Part shown: one piece after another, positions 33,584 to 42,439 of the stretch
How the letters are laid out: every line of letters begins with the position of its first letter
Position numbering within the stretch: the first letter of the stretch is position 1
Assembly: GCA_019313915.1 (NCBI GenBank)
Contig: JAFDAJ010000007.1
Location: forward strand, 1-51,642
Direction of reading: 5' to 3'
Source of the DNA: Deltaproteobacteria bacterium
GTDB lineage: Bacteria > Myxococcota_A > Polyangia > Polyangiales > Houyiibacteriaceae
Length of the DNA: 51,642 nucleotides
Notes under the pieces: generated by a model
What the model was told of the DNA's origin: nothing
What the model saw: only the letters and a program-made list of their open reading frames with translations
Database searches by the model: none
Made by a program: the position numbers and the translations under genes

Positions 33584-34489
33584 ATGACGCAGACGCTCAT
33601 CGTCGCGGCGCTCGTCGGACTGGTGGCGCCGGTGATTCGCGGATGGCTTTGGGGCGTTCCCTTCAGCCTCTTGTCGATCGCGACGGTGCTGCGCTCGTTC
33701 GTTGGATCTGCGCTGACGGTGCTGATCATCGGAGTCGTGGCCCTCTTTGCCCTCCGCGCAACGTCGGTGCCTCCGGATCAGAGCACGCGACTTGCCGCGG
33801 GGATCGGTGGAGCAATCGGTTTGCTCTTGTTGCTCAGCGCCGCGCGGAGGTCTCGACATGTGCACGGCCTCTCGATCCTTTGCCAGCGCCTGCAGGAGGA
33901 GGACGCACGGCCCACCGCAACCGCCGCACTCGATCGGCTCTTACGGCGGGTACGCAACAAGGACGAACAGCGATACATCGCGCTGGTGCTGATGGCGACC
34001 GGCCCCCTGACGCAAGTCGGCATGTGGAACGAGGCGCGCGAGTGGCTGCGCAGCCTGGACGATAGCGTGCTCACGGAGCCACAGGCGGTGCTGCGCAACC
34101 AAGCGCTAGCGACGTGTGAGCTTCAATTCGACGATGTCGACGCGGCGAAGCGCGCGATCGATCGGATCCAACGGCCGACGGAGAACTCGATCGAAGTCTG
34201 GCTGGTGGCGATGGAGGCTCTCCTGATGGCCGTGGGGGGCCAACCCGCGAAAGCGCTCGAGCACCTCGGCGCGCAGGACGTGGACGACAATCCCTCGCTC
34301 CGTGCTTCGCATCGCCTCGTTCACGCGCACGTCCTCGCCGAGCGAAGTGATGAAGAAGCCGCGCTCGAAGAGCTGCGAGCGCTGCAACGGGAGGCCGGAA
34401 CTGCGGGTCTGCAGCGCGCGCGATTGCCTCGCGGGCCTGCGAGTCCACTTGCGGAGCGCTTGTTGCACGAGGCCGATCAATCCGGCTGA
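33584..34489 (+). CDS. Hypothetical membrane protein with helical-repeat tail
   Basis: 301 aa. Two or three hydrophobic segments fill residues 1-85 (LIVAALVGLVAPVIRGWLWG, VLIIGVVALFAL, GIGGAIGLLLLLSAA). The remaining 210 residues are helical, with TPR-like alternation (MWNEAREWLRSLDDSVLTEPQAVLRNQALATCELQFDDVDAAKRAIDRI). No catalytic motif. It follows the lytic transglycosylase by 3 nt and overlaps the convergent glycosyltransferase-like gene by 13 nt. Family not recognised. Confidence 0.75.
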   Translation: MTQTLIVAALVGLVAPVIRGWLWGVPFSLLSIATVLRSFVGSALTVLIIGVVALFALRATSVPPDQSTRLAAGIGGAIGLLLLLSAARRSRHVHGLSILCQRLQEEDARPTATAALDRLLRRVRNKDEQRYIALVLMATGPLTQVGMWNEAREWLRSLDDSVLTEPQAVLRNQALATCELQFDDVDAAKRAIDRIQRPTENSIEVWLVAMEALLMAVGGQPAKALEHLGAQDVDDNPSLRASHRLVHAHVLAERSDEEAALEELRALQREAGTAGLQRARLPRGPASPLAERLLHEADQSG

Positions 34490-35799
34490 AAGATGACTTG
34501 CTGGGTCGGGTCGGAGTCGTAGAACCGGTGATACCGGTCGAACGTCACGGCACCAAAGGTGTTGACCACGATCGCGAACGCCGCGCAGCACAGGAACGCG
34601 ACACCGAATCGGCGCGCACTGAGCGCGACGAGAACGAATAAGAGCGGCAGGTAATCGAGCGAGAACCGGTAGCCGAACTGCACCCATCCGGTGTTTTGAT
34701 AGAGCAACGTGCAGAGCGCAGTGGGCAGAACGGCGGCCCAAAGCGCGACGATGGTCGCGTCGAGCTTCTCGGGCCAGAGGCCCCACAGCAGGTTCGGACT
34801 GGTGAACCAAAGCGCTAACCCGTGTCGGGTGATGCGAACGAAAGGGTTCGACGGGATGAGCCAGGGCACGGAGAGCAAGAAGACCGTCAGGTTCCTAGGC
34901 AGGTAGTGTGTGCTGAACAGGCCCCAGGTTTCGATCCTCGACCGCCAGCGGATTTGGAGAAATCGGTGCCCAAACTCGAACGGGTCGCCAAAGCGAGCCG
35001 CGTTGTGCCACATCGCAACGGCGACCACGGCGGCAAGCGGAATCGCGAACATCGTGAGCGTTCGGAGAAGGCGCGGCGAAGAACCATGAGTCGGGCGAGG
35101 CTCGTTCCTTGCCGCGCCGATCGCCTGAAGCACGAAGAACCCGGCGAGCAACAACGTCGCCGGGCGGCACAGGAACGCCAGGCCGAGGACCAGACCTGCT
35201 GCCGCCGGGCGGCGGGCGCCAAAGGAGAACAAGAGATAGAGACAAACGAACGCCGCCGCGACCACATGGGCCGCAAACCAGACGCTTCCCTGCGCCGCGA
35301 CGAAATAGTAGACCGATCCGATCGCGAAGAGAGCCGTGACGAGCAGATCGTCTCGCACCGAGCGCTTGCTTTGCTCCGACTCCCGCAGGAAACGCAAGAC
35401 GACGAAGAGCAGTGCCGGCGCTAGTCCTGCAAAGAGCGCCCAGAAGAGCGCGTCCAAAGTGCCGAGCCCAAAAACCGCGACGACTGGCAACAGAAGCACA
35501 GCGGGCAGCGGCGGAAACGAGACGTACCAGCGGTAGCGCTCGGCATCGGGCCCCGAGAAGGCATAGCGCCCCGGAGGGCACGGCCCGTGCGACACGGTGT
35601 CGAAGCAGGCCCAGTCATTGGTGCCGGGCGGATCGCCCCCGATGTCGAGACGGCCATGCAACCACGCGTGGGCCAAGTGGACGTAGTGGTTGTTCGGCGA
35701 AGGTCGGACGAGGCGCTGTGCGGACGTCGCGCAGTAAACACCCGCGCAGAGCGCGAAGATCGCAAGCGGAAGTGCCCACCGTTGCTCCCAAGCCCCCAC
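34477..35799 (-). CDS. GT-C-like multi-pass membrane protein (putative glycosyltransferase)
   Basis: About 440 aa; GTG 35799 is the chosen start, GTG 35844 is possible, and the ORF track's 36105 lies inside mrp. Around ten TM helices alternate with short loops. The first large loop (NNHYVHLAHAWLHGRLDIGG, then YVSFPPLPAVLLLP) resembles PMT/ArnT-type GT-C enzymes that use polyprenyl-phosphate sugars. A convincing catalytic Asp pair is not obvious to me, so the activity is only suggested. It is divergent from mrp. Confidence 0.65.
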   Translation of the reverse strand: MGAWEQRWALPLAIFALCAGVYCATSAQRLVRPSPNNHYVHLAHAWLHGRLDIGGDPPGTNDWACFDTVSHGPCPPGRYAFSGPDAERYRWYVSFPPLPAVLLLPVVAVFGLGTLDALFWALFAGLAPALLFVVLRFLRESEQSKRSVRDDLLVTALFAIGSVYYFVAAQGSVWFAAHVVAAAFVCLYLLFSFGARRPAAAGLVLGLAFLCRPATLLLAGFFVLQAIGAARNEPRPTHGSSPRLLRTLTMFAIPLAAVVAVAMWHNAARFGDPFEFGHRFLQIRWRSRIETWGLFSTHYLPRNLTVFLLSVPWLIPSNPFVRITRHGLALWFTSPNLLWGLWPEKLDATIVALWAAVLPTALCTLLYQNTGWVQFGYRFSLDYLPLLFVLVALSARRFGVAFLCCAAFAIVVNTFGAVTFDRYHRFYDSDPTQQVIFQPD

Positions 35800-35903
35800 G
35801 GCGGCAGCATAACCGGGCCGGGGAGGTATCCGAAGTTTGTCCACCTTGACGACCCGAAACCCGCGCCCTAAAGCATTCCGGTTGTACCGACCTGGAGGTT
35901 TCG

Positions 35904-37010
35904 ATGGGGTCCCCAACCCTCGACGCAGTGACTGAAGCCCTTCGCAATGTCGAAGATCCCATCTTTGAAAAACCCCTTGGCGCCCTGGGGACGCTCGTCG
36001 ACGCGCGCCTCGAAGATGGGCGTGTGTGGGCGAAGATTCGTGTGAGCTCCCCCTCCGCCGAAGTCCGGCAGACGATCCAGACGCGGGCTGAGGCAGCGCT
36101 CGCACCGCTCGGCGTCGAGTTCGTCGAGCTGGAGCTCGAACTCAACGTACCTACCCGCGAGGCGACGAGCACCGATCCGATTCCCGAAGTGCGAAATGTG
36201 GTCTTGGTGATGAGCGGCAAGGGCGGCGTCGGCAAGAGCACCGTGGCGACGAACCTCGCGCTGGCGCTTCGGCGCCTCGGCACGCGCGTCGGCCTACTCG
36301 ACGCGGACATCTATGGCCCATCGCTGCCCACGATGTTGGGCATCGAAGGGCACCCGACGTCCAAAGACGGCAAGCGGATCCAGCCCCTTCAGCGCTTCGG
36401 CATCAAGCTGATGAGCATCGGCTTCCTCCTCGAAGATCCAAAGCAGGCCATCGTGTGGCGAGGGCCTATGCTTCACGGCGCGCTCCAGCAGTTCGTGAGT
36501 GACGTGGATTGGGGCCCGCTCGACTATCTCATCATCGACTCCCCGCCGGGCACGGGCGACGTCGCACTCACGCTTGCGCAGAAGCTCAGCATCACGGGTG
36601 CGATCATGGTCACCACGCCCCAAGAGGTCGCGCTTCAAGACGTCTACAAGTCCGTGTCGATGTGCCAGAAGCTCGACGTCCCAATCCTCGGGGTCGTCGA
36701 GAACATGAGCCATTTCATCGACAGCGCAGGGGTCAAGCACGAGCTGTTCGGCAGCGGGGGCGGCGAGAAGATCGCCGAGTTCGCGGGGGCTCCTCTGTTC
36801 GGGCAGGTGCCCCTTGACGCGCTGGTACGGGAGTGGGGCGATCAGGGCACCCCAATCGTTCAGGCCGCCCCGGCATCTGTGGCCGGCCAAGCCTTCGCGG
36901 CAATTGCCGACGCTCTCGCCGAGCGCATCGCCAAGGAGCACTTCGACCGCAGTGGAGGCGAAACCGCCCCCAGGGGCGAAGGTCCAAAGAGACTCCGCAT
37001 CCTCAGCTGA
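35904..37010 (+). CDS. Mrp/ApbC family ATPase lacking the CxxC
   Basis: 368 aa. An N-terminal MIP18/DUF59-like domain (residues about 8-85) and a P-loop domain with deviant Walker A SGKGGVGKST, LLDADIYGPS, and DYLIIDSPPGTGD. Family members act as iron-sulfur carriers and normally bridge a cluster through a CxxC after ENMS. Here that place reads ENMSHFIDSAGVKHELFG with no Cys. Cluster carriage by the usual mode is therefore doubtful, although the ATPase is intact. rarA follows after 14 nt. Confidence 0.9.
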   Translation: MGSPTLDAVTEALRNVEDPIFEKPLGALGTLVDARLEDGRVWAKIRVSSPSAEVRQTIQTRAEAALAPLGVEFVELELELNVPTREATSTDPIPEVRNVVLVMSGKGGVGKSTVATNLALALRRLGTRVGLLDADIYGPSLPTMLGIEGHPTSKDGKRIQPLQRFGIKLMSIGFLLEDPKQAIVWRGPMLHGALQQFVSDVDWGPLDYLIIDSPPGTGDVALTLAQKLSITGAIMVTTPQEVALQDVYKSVSMCQKLDVPILGVVENMSHFIDSAGVKHELFGSGGGEKIAEFAGAPLFGQVPLDALVREWGDQGTPIVQAAPASVAGQAFAAIADALAERIAKEHFDRSGGETAPRGEGPKRLRILS

Positions 37011-37024
37011 GCTATAAGCGGCCT

Positions 37025-38374
37025 GTGGACCTATTCGAACGACAAGCGGAAACCAGCTCCCCGCTCGCCGATCGGATGCGGCCGAATCGCATCGAGGACG
37101 TGGTAGGCCAAGCGCACCTGCTGGGAGACGGACACATCCTGGCGCGCGCGATCCGCTCCGACCGGATTCCCTCGATGATTCTCTGGGGTCCGCCCGGCAC
37201 AGGCAAGACCACGCTGGCGCATGTCATCGCGAACGAGACGAACTCGATCTTCGTGCCGTTCAGCGCGGTGCTTGGCGGAGTCCCGGAGCTTCGGAAGATC
37301 ATCGCCGCCGCCAAAGAGCAGAAGAACTATTACGGCAAGAAGTCCATTCTGTTCATCGACGAGATTCATCGATTCAACAAGGCGCAACAGGACGCCCTCC
37401 TGCCCCACGTCGAGAACGGCACGGTCACGTTGATTGGCGCAACGACGGAGAACCCTTCGTTTGCGGTCAACTCTGCATTGCTGTCCCGCGCGCGTGTGTT
37501 CGACCTCAAGCCGCTCGAGGCCGCAGACCTGCGCAAGCTGCTCGAAAGGGCGCTCGCGGACGGCGATCATGGAGTCGGCCACGTTCCTCAATCGGTCGAT
37601 GACGACGCGCTCGCGGCGATTTCGCAAAACGCGCGAGGTGATGCGCGACGCGCGTTGTCCGCACTGGAGCTCGCCAGCGATTTTGCGCAATCAGCGGGCG
37701 TCGAGGCGCTCACGGTTTCGATCGTTCAAGAGGCGCTCGCAACCCAAACGCTGCTCTATGACAAATCAGGCGAAGAGCACTACAACGTCATCAGCGCATT
37801 CATCAAGTCGATGCGCGGTAGCGACCCCGACGCGGCGGTCTATTGGCTGATGCGCATGCTCGAGGCCGGCGAAGACCCACTGTTCGTCCTTCGGCGGATG
37901 CTGATCTTCGCGAGCGAAGACATCGGCAATGCGGACCCGCGAGCGCTCGAGGTGACGGTCAGCGCGGATGCCGCCTTTCGGCGGCTCGGCATGCCGGAGG
38001 GCATCTTCCCCATCGCGCAGTGCTGCGTGTACCTCGCCAGCGCGCCGAAGAGCAACGCGAGCTACAAGGCCTGGAAAATGGCCCAATCCGACGTTCGTGA
38101 GCACGGGGCGCTCCCAGTGCCACTGAAGCTCCGCAACGCTCCGACCGAAGCGATGAAGTCATGGGGCTATGGGGAGGGATATCGGTACCCGCACGACGAA
38201 AGCGGCTTCAGTCGGGAGGAGACGTACCTTCCGGACCAGCTGGTCGACCGCAAGTACTATCGCCCAACGGACCACGGGTTCGAGGCACGGATTCGCGAGC
38301 GCCTTCGTGAGCTCCGATCGACGCCTAACGTGAAGGGGGACGGGTCGGGCGGGCCTGAGGAAGAAAAACCCTGA
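37025..38374 (+). CDS. rarA: Replication-associated recombination protein RarA (MgsA)
   Basis: 449 aa from GTG 37025 ([20 protein letters not shown]), which matches the family N-terminus; the earlier ORF start lies inside mrp. AAA+ ATPase with Walker [10 protein letters not shown], Walker [26 protein letters not shown], sensor 1 [11 protein letters not shown], and the family's C-terminal tetramerisation region ([29 protein letters not shown], then [10 protein letters not shown]). It acts at stalled forks with SSB. The 3' end overlaps the convergent histidine-kinase gene by 50 nt. Confidence 0.95.
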   Translation: MDLFERQAETSSPLADRMRPNRIEDVVGQAHLLGDGHILARAIRSDRIPSMILWGPPGTGKTTLAHVIANETNSIFVPFSAVLGGVPELRKIIAAAKEQKNYYGKKSILFIDEIHRFNKAQQDALLPHVENGTVTLIGATTENPSFAVNSALLSRARVFDLKPLEAADLRKLLERALADGDHGVGHVPQSVDDDALAAISQNARGDARRALSALELASDFAQSAGVEALTVSIVQEALATQTLLYDKSGEEHYNVISAFIKSMRGSDPDAAVYWLMRMLEAGEDPLFVLRRMLIFASEDIGNADPRALEVTVSADAAFRRLGMPEGIFPIAQCCVYLASAPKSNASYKAWKMAQSDVREHGALPVPLKLRNAPTEAMKSWGYGEGYRYPHDESGFSREETYLPDQLVDRKYYRPTDHGFEARIRERLRELRSTPNVKGDGSGGPEEEKP

Positions 38375-39032
38375 AGATTGCCGCGCCTCGTTCGCCGTCG
38401 GCCTCGATTGTGCCGCCGACCCCATCGAGCACCACCGCCGCCGCGAACAGGCCGATGAACCGGCTATATCGGCCATCTAGCCGACCCTTCAACGCCTTCT
38501 GCCCCTCCAGCGTGAATGCGGTTTCCCGGAGCTCGGGAGCGATGGCTTCCCCGGCGTCCTCGACCTCGATCATGACGTGCCCGCCCCGCTGGCACACCCG
38601 AACGGTCGCGCTGGGGTCCGGGACGTTGGCCCGGGTGTTGTGGAGTAGAAGGTCGACCACCTCGACGGCAACTTGTGCGCCCCGCGCGTAGAGCTGACCG
38701 CCCTCGGCAATTTCGACCGTGACGGGAACCGGCGTATCCACGCGCTCGAGTCGCTTCAAGAACATGCCAACGTCGCCATTGGCAGCCTCGAGCGGAACGT
38801 GGCCTGTCAACCAACGACTGATCCACGCAAGCATATCGAGACCCCGGCGCAGCTCGCCCACGGCAAGCTTCACGTCTTGTAGGGCTTCGACCGAATCGGT
38901 GTCGACGAGACCCACCTCTTGCAGGAAGTCGGCGTTCGCGGTGATCGTAGCCGCGGGGTTGCGAAAATCATGGACGAGCAGACCCACCGCGTGCCCCATC
39001 TCGTCGGCATTGATCACGTTGGGCTTCGCCAC
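38325..39032 (-). CDS. Small soluble histidine-kinase-like protein
   Basis: 235 aa. It consists only of a HisKA-like dimerisation helix with the H-box LLVHDFRNPAATITANADFL and an HATPase_c-like domain. The N-box is degenerate (LLLHNTRAN) and the G-boxes are weak (EDAGEAI; GRYSRFIGLFAAAVVLDGVGG). No sensor or TM domain. It may be a kinase with a separate input protein, or an Spo0B/ChpT-like phosphotransfer protein. It is the last gene of a minus-strand run starting at ccmC, and its end overlaps rarA by 50 nt. Confidence 0.75.
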   Translation of the reverse strand: MAKPNVINADEMGHAVGLLVHDFRNPAATITANADFLQEVGLVDTDSVEALQDVKLAVGELRRGLDMLAWISRWLTGHVPLEAANGDVGMFLKRLERVDTPVPVTVEIAEGGQLYARGAQVAVEVVDLLLHNTRANVPDPSATVRVCQRGGHVMIEVEDAGEAIAPELRETAFTLEGQKALKGRLDGRYSRFIGLFAAAVVLDGVGGTIEADGERGAAIFRVFLPQARPTRPPSR

Positions 39033-39058
39033 GTCATCTCCCTACCACGGAGGATATC

Positions 39059-40018
39059 TCAAGGAAAGAAGAGCACGATGTCTTCACCGCGTTCCTCAAT
39101 CAGCGCTGCGATGTACGACAGAATCGTAGCGCGACGGTCCATTACATCCGCGATTTGCGCGGCGTTCAACAATGGGTCCGCCTCGTGGCTCGGATCCCGG
39201 GCAAGCTCGGCTCGGATCGACGGTTCGTCGAGGGCAGCCAGGTGACGAACCACGTTCTTGGAAAACCGTTCTGTGCGGGTCAGCCCTCCGAGCAGTTTCT
39301 CGTAGCGGCGCGCGAGCAACGGCGCCGAAAACGAGCGGTCGTTGTCCCGGAGAAACGCCCGCTGGCGGGTCGAGTCGGTTGGTAGATTGCCTCCGCTAAA
39401 CCGATCCCAGTTCCCAATCAAGAAGTCGAACACGGCCATGGTGGAGAGGTCGCGGGCCAACGCAGCGTGGCCCCTTGGGATCTCTGCATCCTGGACCCAG
39501 CTCTGCCACATTGCCTTGTCCTCGAGACCGGCCGATCTGAGGCCTTTGACCCAATAGACTGCGGCGCCAGGGGCCCAACCATCTTCGTCCCACAGCACAG
39601 CGCGCTGAACCGAGCCGCGACGGGCGAGCATCTCCTCGTGAAACCGCGCCCGGATCTCCTTCCACGAGACACGGCGGTACACCGCCGGCGGCACGTTATC
39701 CAGTCCGAGCAACCGGCTGATGCGGTACGCGGCGATCTCGTATTGATAGCCGCGCTGTATCTCGTGGCTCCGCACTCTCAATGCGGCCGTCACACGCGCT
39801 ACCGTTCGCATCCTCAAGACGACAGAGCTGTGCCCGACCGGCTTGAAGCTGCGAGAGGCCGCCGACGAGATGACCTCGAGAAGCTCGTCCTGTTCGACAT
39901 CTGTGCCTACGAAGCGGGGCAGCGGCTCGAGCTCGGCGCTTGCCACAGAGCTCAGCCAACCGGCGAAAACCGCCGCCAGTACGAAGCTAGCGGACGCCCG
40001 CGAAGAGATTCTTGGCAA
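39059..40018 (-). CDS. Secreted Fam20-like kinase-fold protein
   Basis: 319 aa with a signal peptide (cleavage near VASA-EL, residue 28). The order of motifs follows Fam20C-type secretory kinases: YQYEIAAYRISRLLGLDNVPP (E94; compare AEIAAFHLDRIL-VPP), DFLIGNWDR (D205; compare GNxDRH) and FLRDNDRSFS (D225; compare the DNGRGF metal-binding motif). The expected ATP-binding Lys of strand beta-3 is not obvious; Arg residues stand there (ALRVRSHE). So it could be active or a pseudokinase. The start overlaps the acyl-CoA dehydrogenase end by 32 nt. Assignment is by pattern only. Confidence 0.6.
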   Translation of the reverse strand: MPRISSRASASFVLAAVFAGWLSSVASAELEPLPRFVGTDVEQDELLEVISSAASRSFKPVGHSSVVLRMRTVARVTAALRVRSHEIQRGYQYEIAAYRISRLLGLDNVPPAVYRRVSWKEIRARFHEEMLARRGSVQRAVLWDEDGWAPGAAVYWVKGLRSAGLEDKAMWQSWVQDAEIPRGHAALARDLSTMAVFDFLIGNWDRFSGGNLPTDSTRQRAFLRDNDRSFSAPLLARRYEKLLGGLTRTERFSKNVVRHLAALDEPSIRAELARDPSHEADPLLNAAQIADVMDRRATILSYIAALIEERGEDIVLFFP

Positions 40019-41135
40019 TGACCATCCGTTGAATCTGAGAAGTGCCTTCGTAGATCTGAAGGATCTTCGCGTCGCGCATCAACTTCTCGACTGGGTACTC
40101 CGTGATGTAGCCGTTGCCGCCGAAGACCTGCACGGCGTCAGTGGCCACCTGCATGGCGCTGTCCGCGCCGAAGGCCTTGCTGTAGGACGCGACGAGCGAG
40201 TTGCGACCGCCCTGATCGATCTGCCAGGCCGATTTGTGCACCAAGAGTCGCGTGGCCTCGTACTTGATGCCCATTTCGGCGATCATCGCCTGCACCATTT
40301 GGTGCTCCGCAATCGGCACCCCAAACGTCTTGCGCTCGAGCGCATACGCGATCGATTCTTCGAGCGCGCGGCGTATCAGGCCGCATGCGCCGGCCCCGAT
40401 ATCCGGGCGGGTGCGGTCGAAGGTCTGCATCGCCAGCTTGAAGCCGTGCCCTGCCTCGGCGAGCACGTTGTCGGAGGAAACGCGGACGTCGTCGAAGTTG
40501 ATCGTTGCCGTATTGCTAGCCCGCTGACCAAGCTTGTCTTCGGTTTTACCGACGCTCACGCCCTGCGCATCGCGGTCGATCACGAAAGCCATGATCCCGC
40601 CATGGCGGAGCGAGGGATCGACGGTTGCGAACACGATGTACCACGTGGCCCACGCCGCGTTGGTGATGAAGCACTTCTCGCCGTTGATGATCCAGTCGCT
40701 GCCGTCCTTGCGGCATCGCGCCTGAATGCCCGCCGCATCGCTGCCCGCCGCCGGCTCCGTGAGCGCATAGGCTGCGAAGATCGGCTCGGATGTCAGTGAG
40801 CCGAGGTATTTCTTTTTCTGGTCATCGTTGCCGGCAATGAGAATCGGCGTCGCGGCGAGAACATTGGCCGTCATACTCGTTTGGATGCCCGTGCACCCAA
40901 AGGCGAGCTCTTCCGTGAGGAGGACGTGGTCGACTTCCCCCATTCCAGCGCCACCGTACTCTTCGGGGATGTTCGGTCCGACGAAGCCGAGCTCCCAGGC
41001 TTCCTTGAATACGTCCATGGGGAACTCGTGGGTCTTGTCGGCCTCGCCGGCGATGGGGGTGATCTTCTCGCGAGTGAAACGGCGAGTCTCTTCGACGAGA
41101 GTTTTCTGTTCGGGGGTCAACTCGAAATTCAGCAT
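39987..41135 (-). CDS. Acyl-CoA dehydrogenase
   Basis: 382 aa. FAD-dependent dehydrogenase of the short/medium-chain type: LTEELAFGCTGIQTSM, the FAD/substrate-binding YALTEPAAGSDAAG and WIINGEKCFITNA, the LGQRASNTATINFDDVRV strand, the ERKTFGVPIAEHQ helix, FGGNGYITEYPVEKLMRDAKI, and the catalytic Glu in IYEGTSQIQR. It lies in a minus-strand run between a 42-aa ORF (15 nt upstream) and the Fam20-like gene (32-nt overlap). Chain length preference cannot be read with confidence. Confidence 0.95.
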   Translation of the reverse strand: MLNFELTPEQKTLVEETRRFTREKITPIAGEADKTHEFPMDVFKEAWELGFVGPNIPEEYGGAGMGEVDHVLLTEELAFGCTGIQTSMTANVLAATPILIAGNDDQKKKYLGSLTSEPIFAAYALTEPAAGSDAAGIQARCRKDGSDWIINGEKCFITNAAWATWYIVFATVDPSLRHGGIMAFVIDRDAQGVSVGKTEDKLGQRASNTATINFDDVRVSSDNVLAEAGHGFKLAMQTFDRTRPDIGAGACGLIRRALEESIAYALERKTFGVPIAEHQMVQAMIAEMGIKYEATRLLVHKSAWQIDQGGRNSLVASYSKAFGADSAMQVATDAVQVFGGNGYITEYPVEKLMRDAKILQIYEGTSQIQRMVIAKNLFAGVR

Positions 41136-41150
41136 GTCGCTACCTCTTGA

Positions 41151-41279
41151 TCAACGGCGCCGTTCTTGTTCGCGGCGCTCGAGTTCGGCCCGCACGGCGC
41201 GAGCTCCCATTCGAAACCCAAGCGCAAAACCGATCAACAAGACGCCCGGAATGTAAATGATGTGGGCGATGGAAGGCAT
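41151..41279 (-). CDS. 42-aa single-pass membrane micro-protein
   Basis: Too short for the track as a separate entry; it is the end of the 41151-41576 ORF. It starts at ATG 41279, which overlaps the TGA of the ccmD-like gene by one base. It has one hydrophobic segment (IIYIPGVLLIGFALGFRMGA) and a very basic/acidic tail (RAELERREQERRR). Its coupled position within the ccm run suggests a small membrane partner. Function unknown. Confidence 0.5.
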   Translation of the reverse strand: MPSIAHIIYIPGVLLIGFALGFRMGARAVRAELERREQERRR

Positions 41280-41608
41280 CACCGGTCCTCGGAGGCTCGA
41301 ATCTGCGCGCTGAGCCGTTCGAGCTCCTCCGCTGTTTGGCGCTGAAGGCCGCGGATTCGCAGCAGAAACAGGAATAGGAGTACCCACACGATCGCATAAG
41401 CGGCCAGCATCAGTGCGCCGCCCGGAACGCTCTCCGCCTCGGGCCCTTCCACGCCGACGAACTGAGTCGCCCTCTCTGTGGCAGCGTCTTCCTGCGCATC
41501 TTGTGCTTCGGAATCCGCCGTATCCGGCTCGGGCGGCGATTCCGCGAGAGCCATGGGGGTGATGAGCATCGTGCATCCCAGCACGAGCGCGGCGATCAAA
41601 GCTCGCAT
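41279..41608 (-). CDS. CcmD-like small membrane protein with signal peptide
   Basis: 109 aa. A signal peptide (MRALIAALVLGCTMLITPMALA), an acidic Pro/Glu/Asp-rich linker, a TM helix (LAAYAIVWVLLFLFLLRIRGLQR) and a coiled tail (QTAEELERLSAQIRASEDR). The AAY-VVW-x-LL segment followed by Arg and a short coiled coil is the CcmD pattern; CcmD holds CcmC and CcmE together in heme export. The signal peptide and linker are extra compared with ordinary CcmD. It lies 10 nt after ccmC, which supports the call. Confidence 0.65.
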   Translation of the reverse strand: MRALIAALVLGCTMLITPMALAESPPEPDTADSEAQDAQEDAATERATQFVGVEGPEAESVPGGALMLAAYAIVWVLLFLFLLRIRGLQRQTAEELERLSAQIRASEDR

Positions 41609-41618
41609 GTCATTTCCT

Positions 41619-42317
41619 TCATCGGTGCATCAACTCGAGTCGTAAGCGGGCAGATTCTTCTCGTTGCCGCTCCACGGAGGCGCGCGCCCAAATCAGGAGC
41701 GCGGCCAACCCCGTAAACGCGATGAAGCTAAGACCGAGCGTCCAGTACATCTCTGACTCGAGCCCTCCCCCTTTGCCTGTGATGACGGTCGGGTGAACGC
41801 CTCTCCAACGCTGAACGCTGTAGTGAATCAATGGCAGGTCCACCAAACCAAAGAGCGCCAAGCCCGCAGCGAATCGCTTTTCGACCTCGCCGGCATCGCC
41901 CATCGACCGAAGCGCGAGGTACGCGGCGAAGATCATGCCGGCCAGAAGTGTCGTCGTGAGCCGCGGATCCCAGGTCCACCAAACGCCCCAAGCCTTGCGA
42001 GCCCAAAGCGGCCCAGTGAGCAAAACGATCAAGCAGAACAGCGTCCCGACCTCCGCACCCGCAACCCCAAGCGCATCCCACCTCGGGTCGCGCTTGAGCA
42101 GATAGACCGCGCTGCCCACCGCCGACACACCGAAGCCGATGTACATGGCGTAGGCGCTCGGCACGTGGAAGTAGAAGATCTTCTGGACGATGCCCATCTG
42201 TTGTTCGACAGGGGCGACGATGAAGATCGCGTAGAGCGTCGCCGCAAACAGCGCTAGTGTTGCGAACAACAGCAGCGACCACACGGTCGAGCTACCGGAT
42301 TGACGTGTACCACTCAT
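41619..42317 (-). CDS. ccmC: Heme exporter protein CcmC
   Basis: 232 aa from ATG 42317; the ORF track's extra N-terminus overlaps the divergent gene's leader. Six TM helices, with the heme-handling WWxWD signature (WGVWWTWDPRLT) and flanking conserved His in FYFHVPSAYAMY and LPLIHYSVQRW. CcmC loads heme onto CcmE in system I cytochrome c maturation. Only the ccmD-like gene follows; ccmA, ccmB, ccmE and ccmF are not in the window. Divergent from the ArsA-like gene. Confidence 0.92.
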   Translation of the reverse strand: MSGTRQSGSSTVWSLLLFATLALFAATLYAIFIVAPVEQQMGIVQKIFYFHVPSAYAMYIGFGVSAVGSAVYLLKRDPRWDALGVAGAEVGTLFCLIVLLTGPLWARKAWGVWWTWDPRLTTTLLAGMIFAAYLALRSMGDAGEVEKRFAAGLALFGLVDLPLIHYSVQRWRGVHPTVITGKGGGLESEMYWTLGLSFIAFTGLAALLIWARASVERQREESARLRLELMHR

Positions 42318-42439
42318 GATCGTACTCGCCGGGACGCTAGCATGCAGTCGGAGGGACGTCAGCCTCCGTGGCCCTCGAATTCCCGGATTAAACGCCGTCG
42401 GTTTGCCGCCATTCCGGCTCGCCGCTAAAGACGGCGCTG

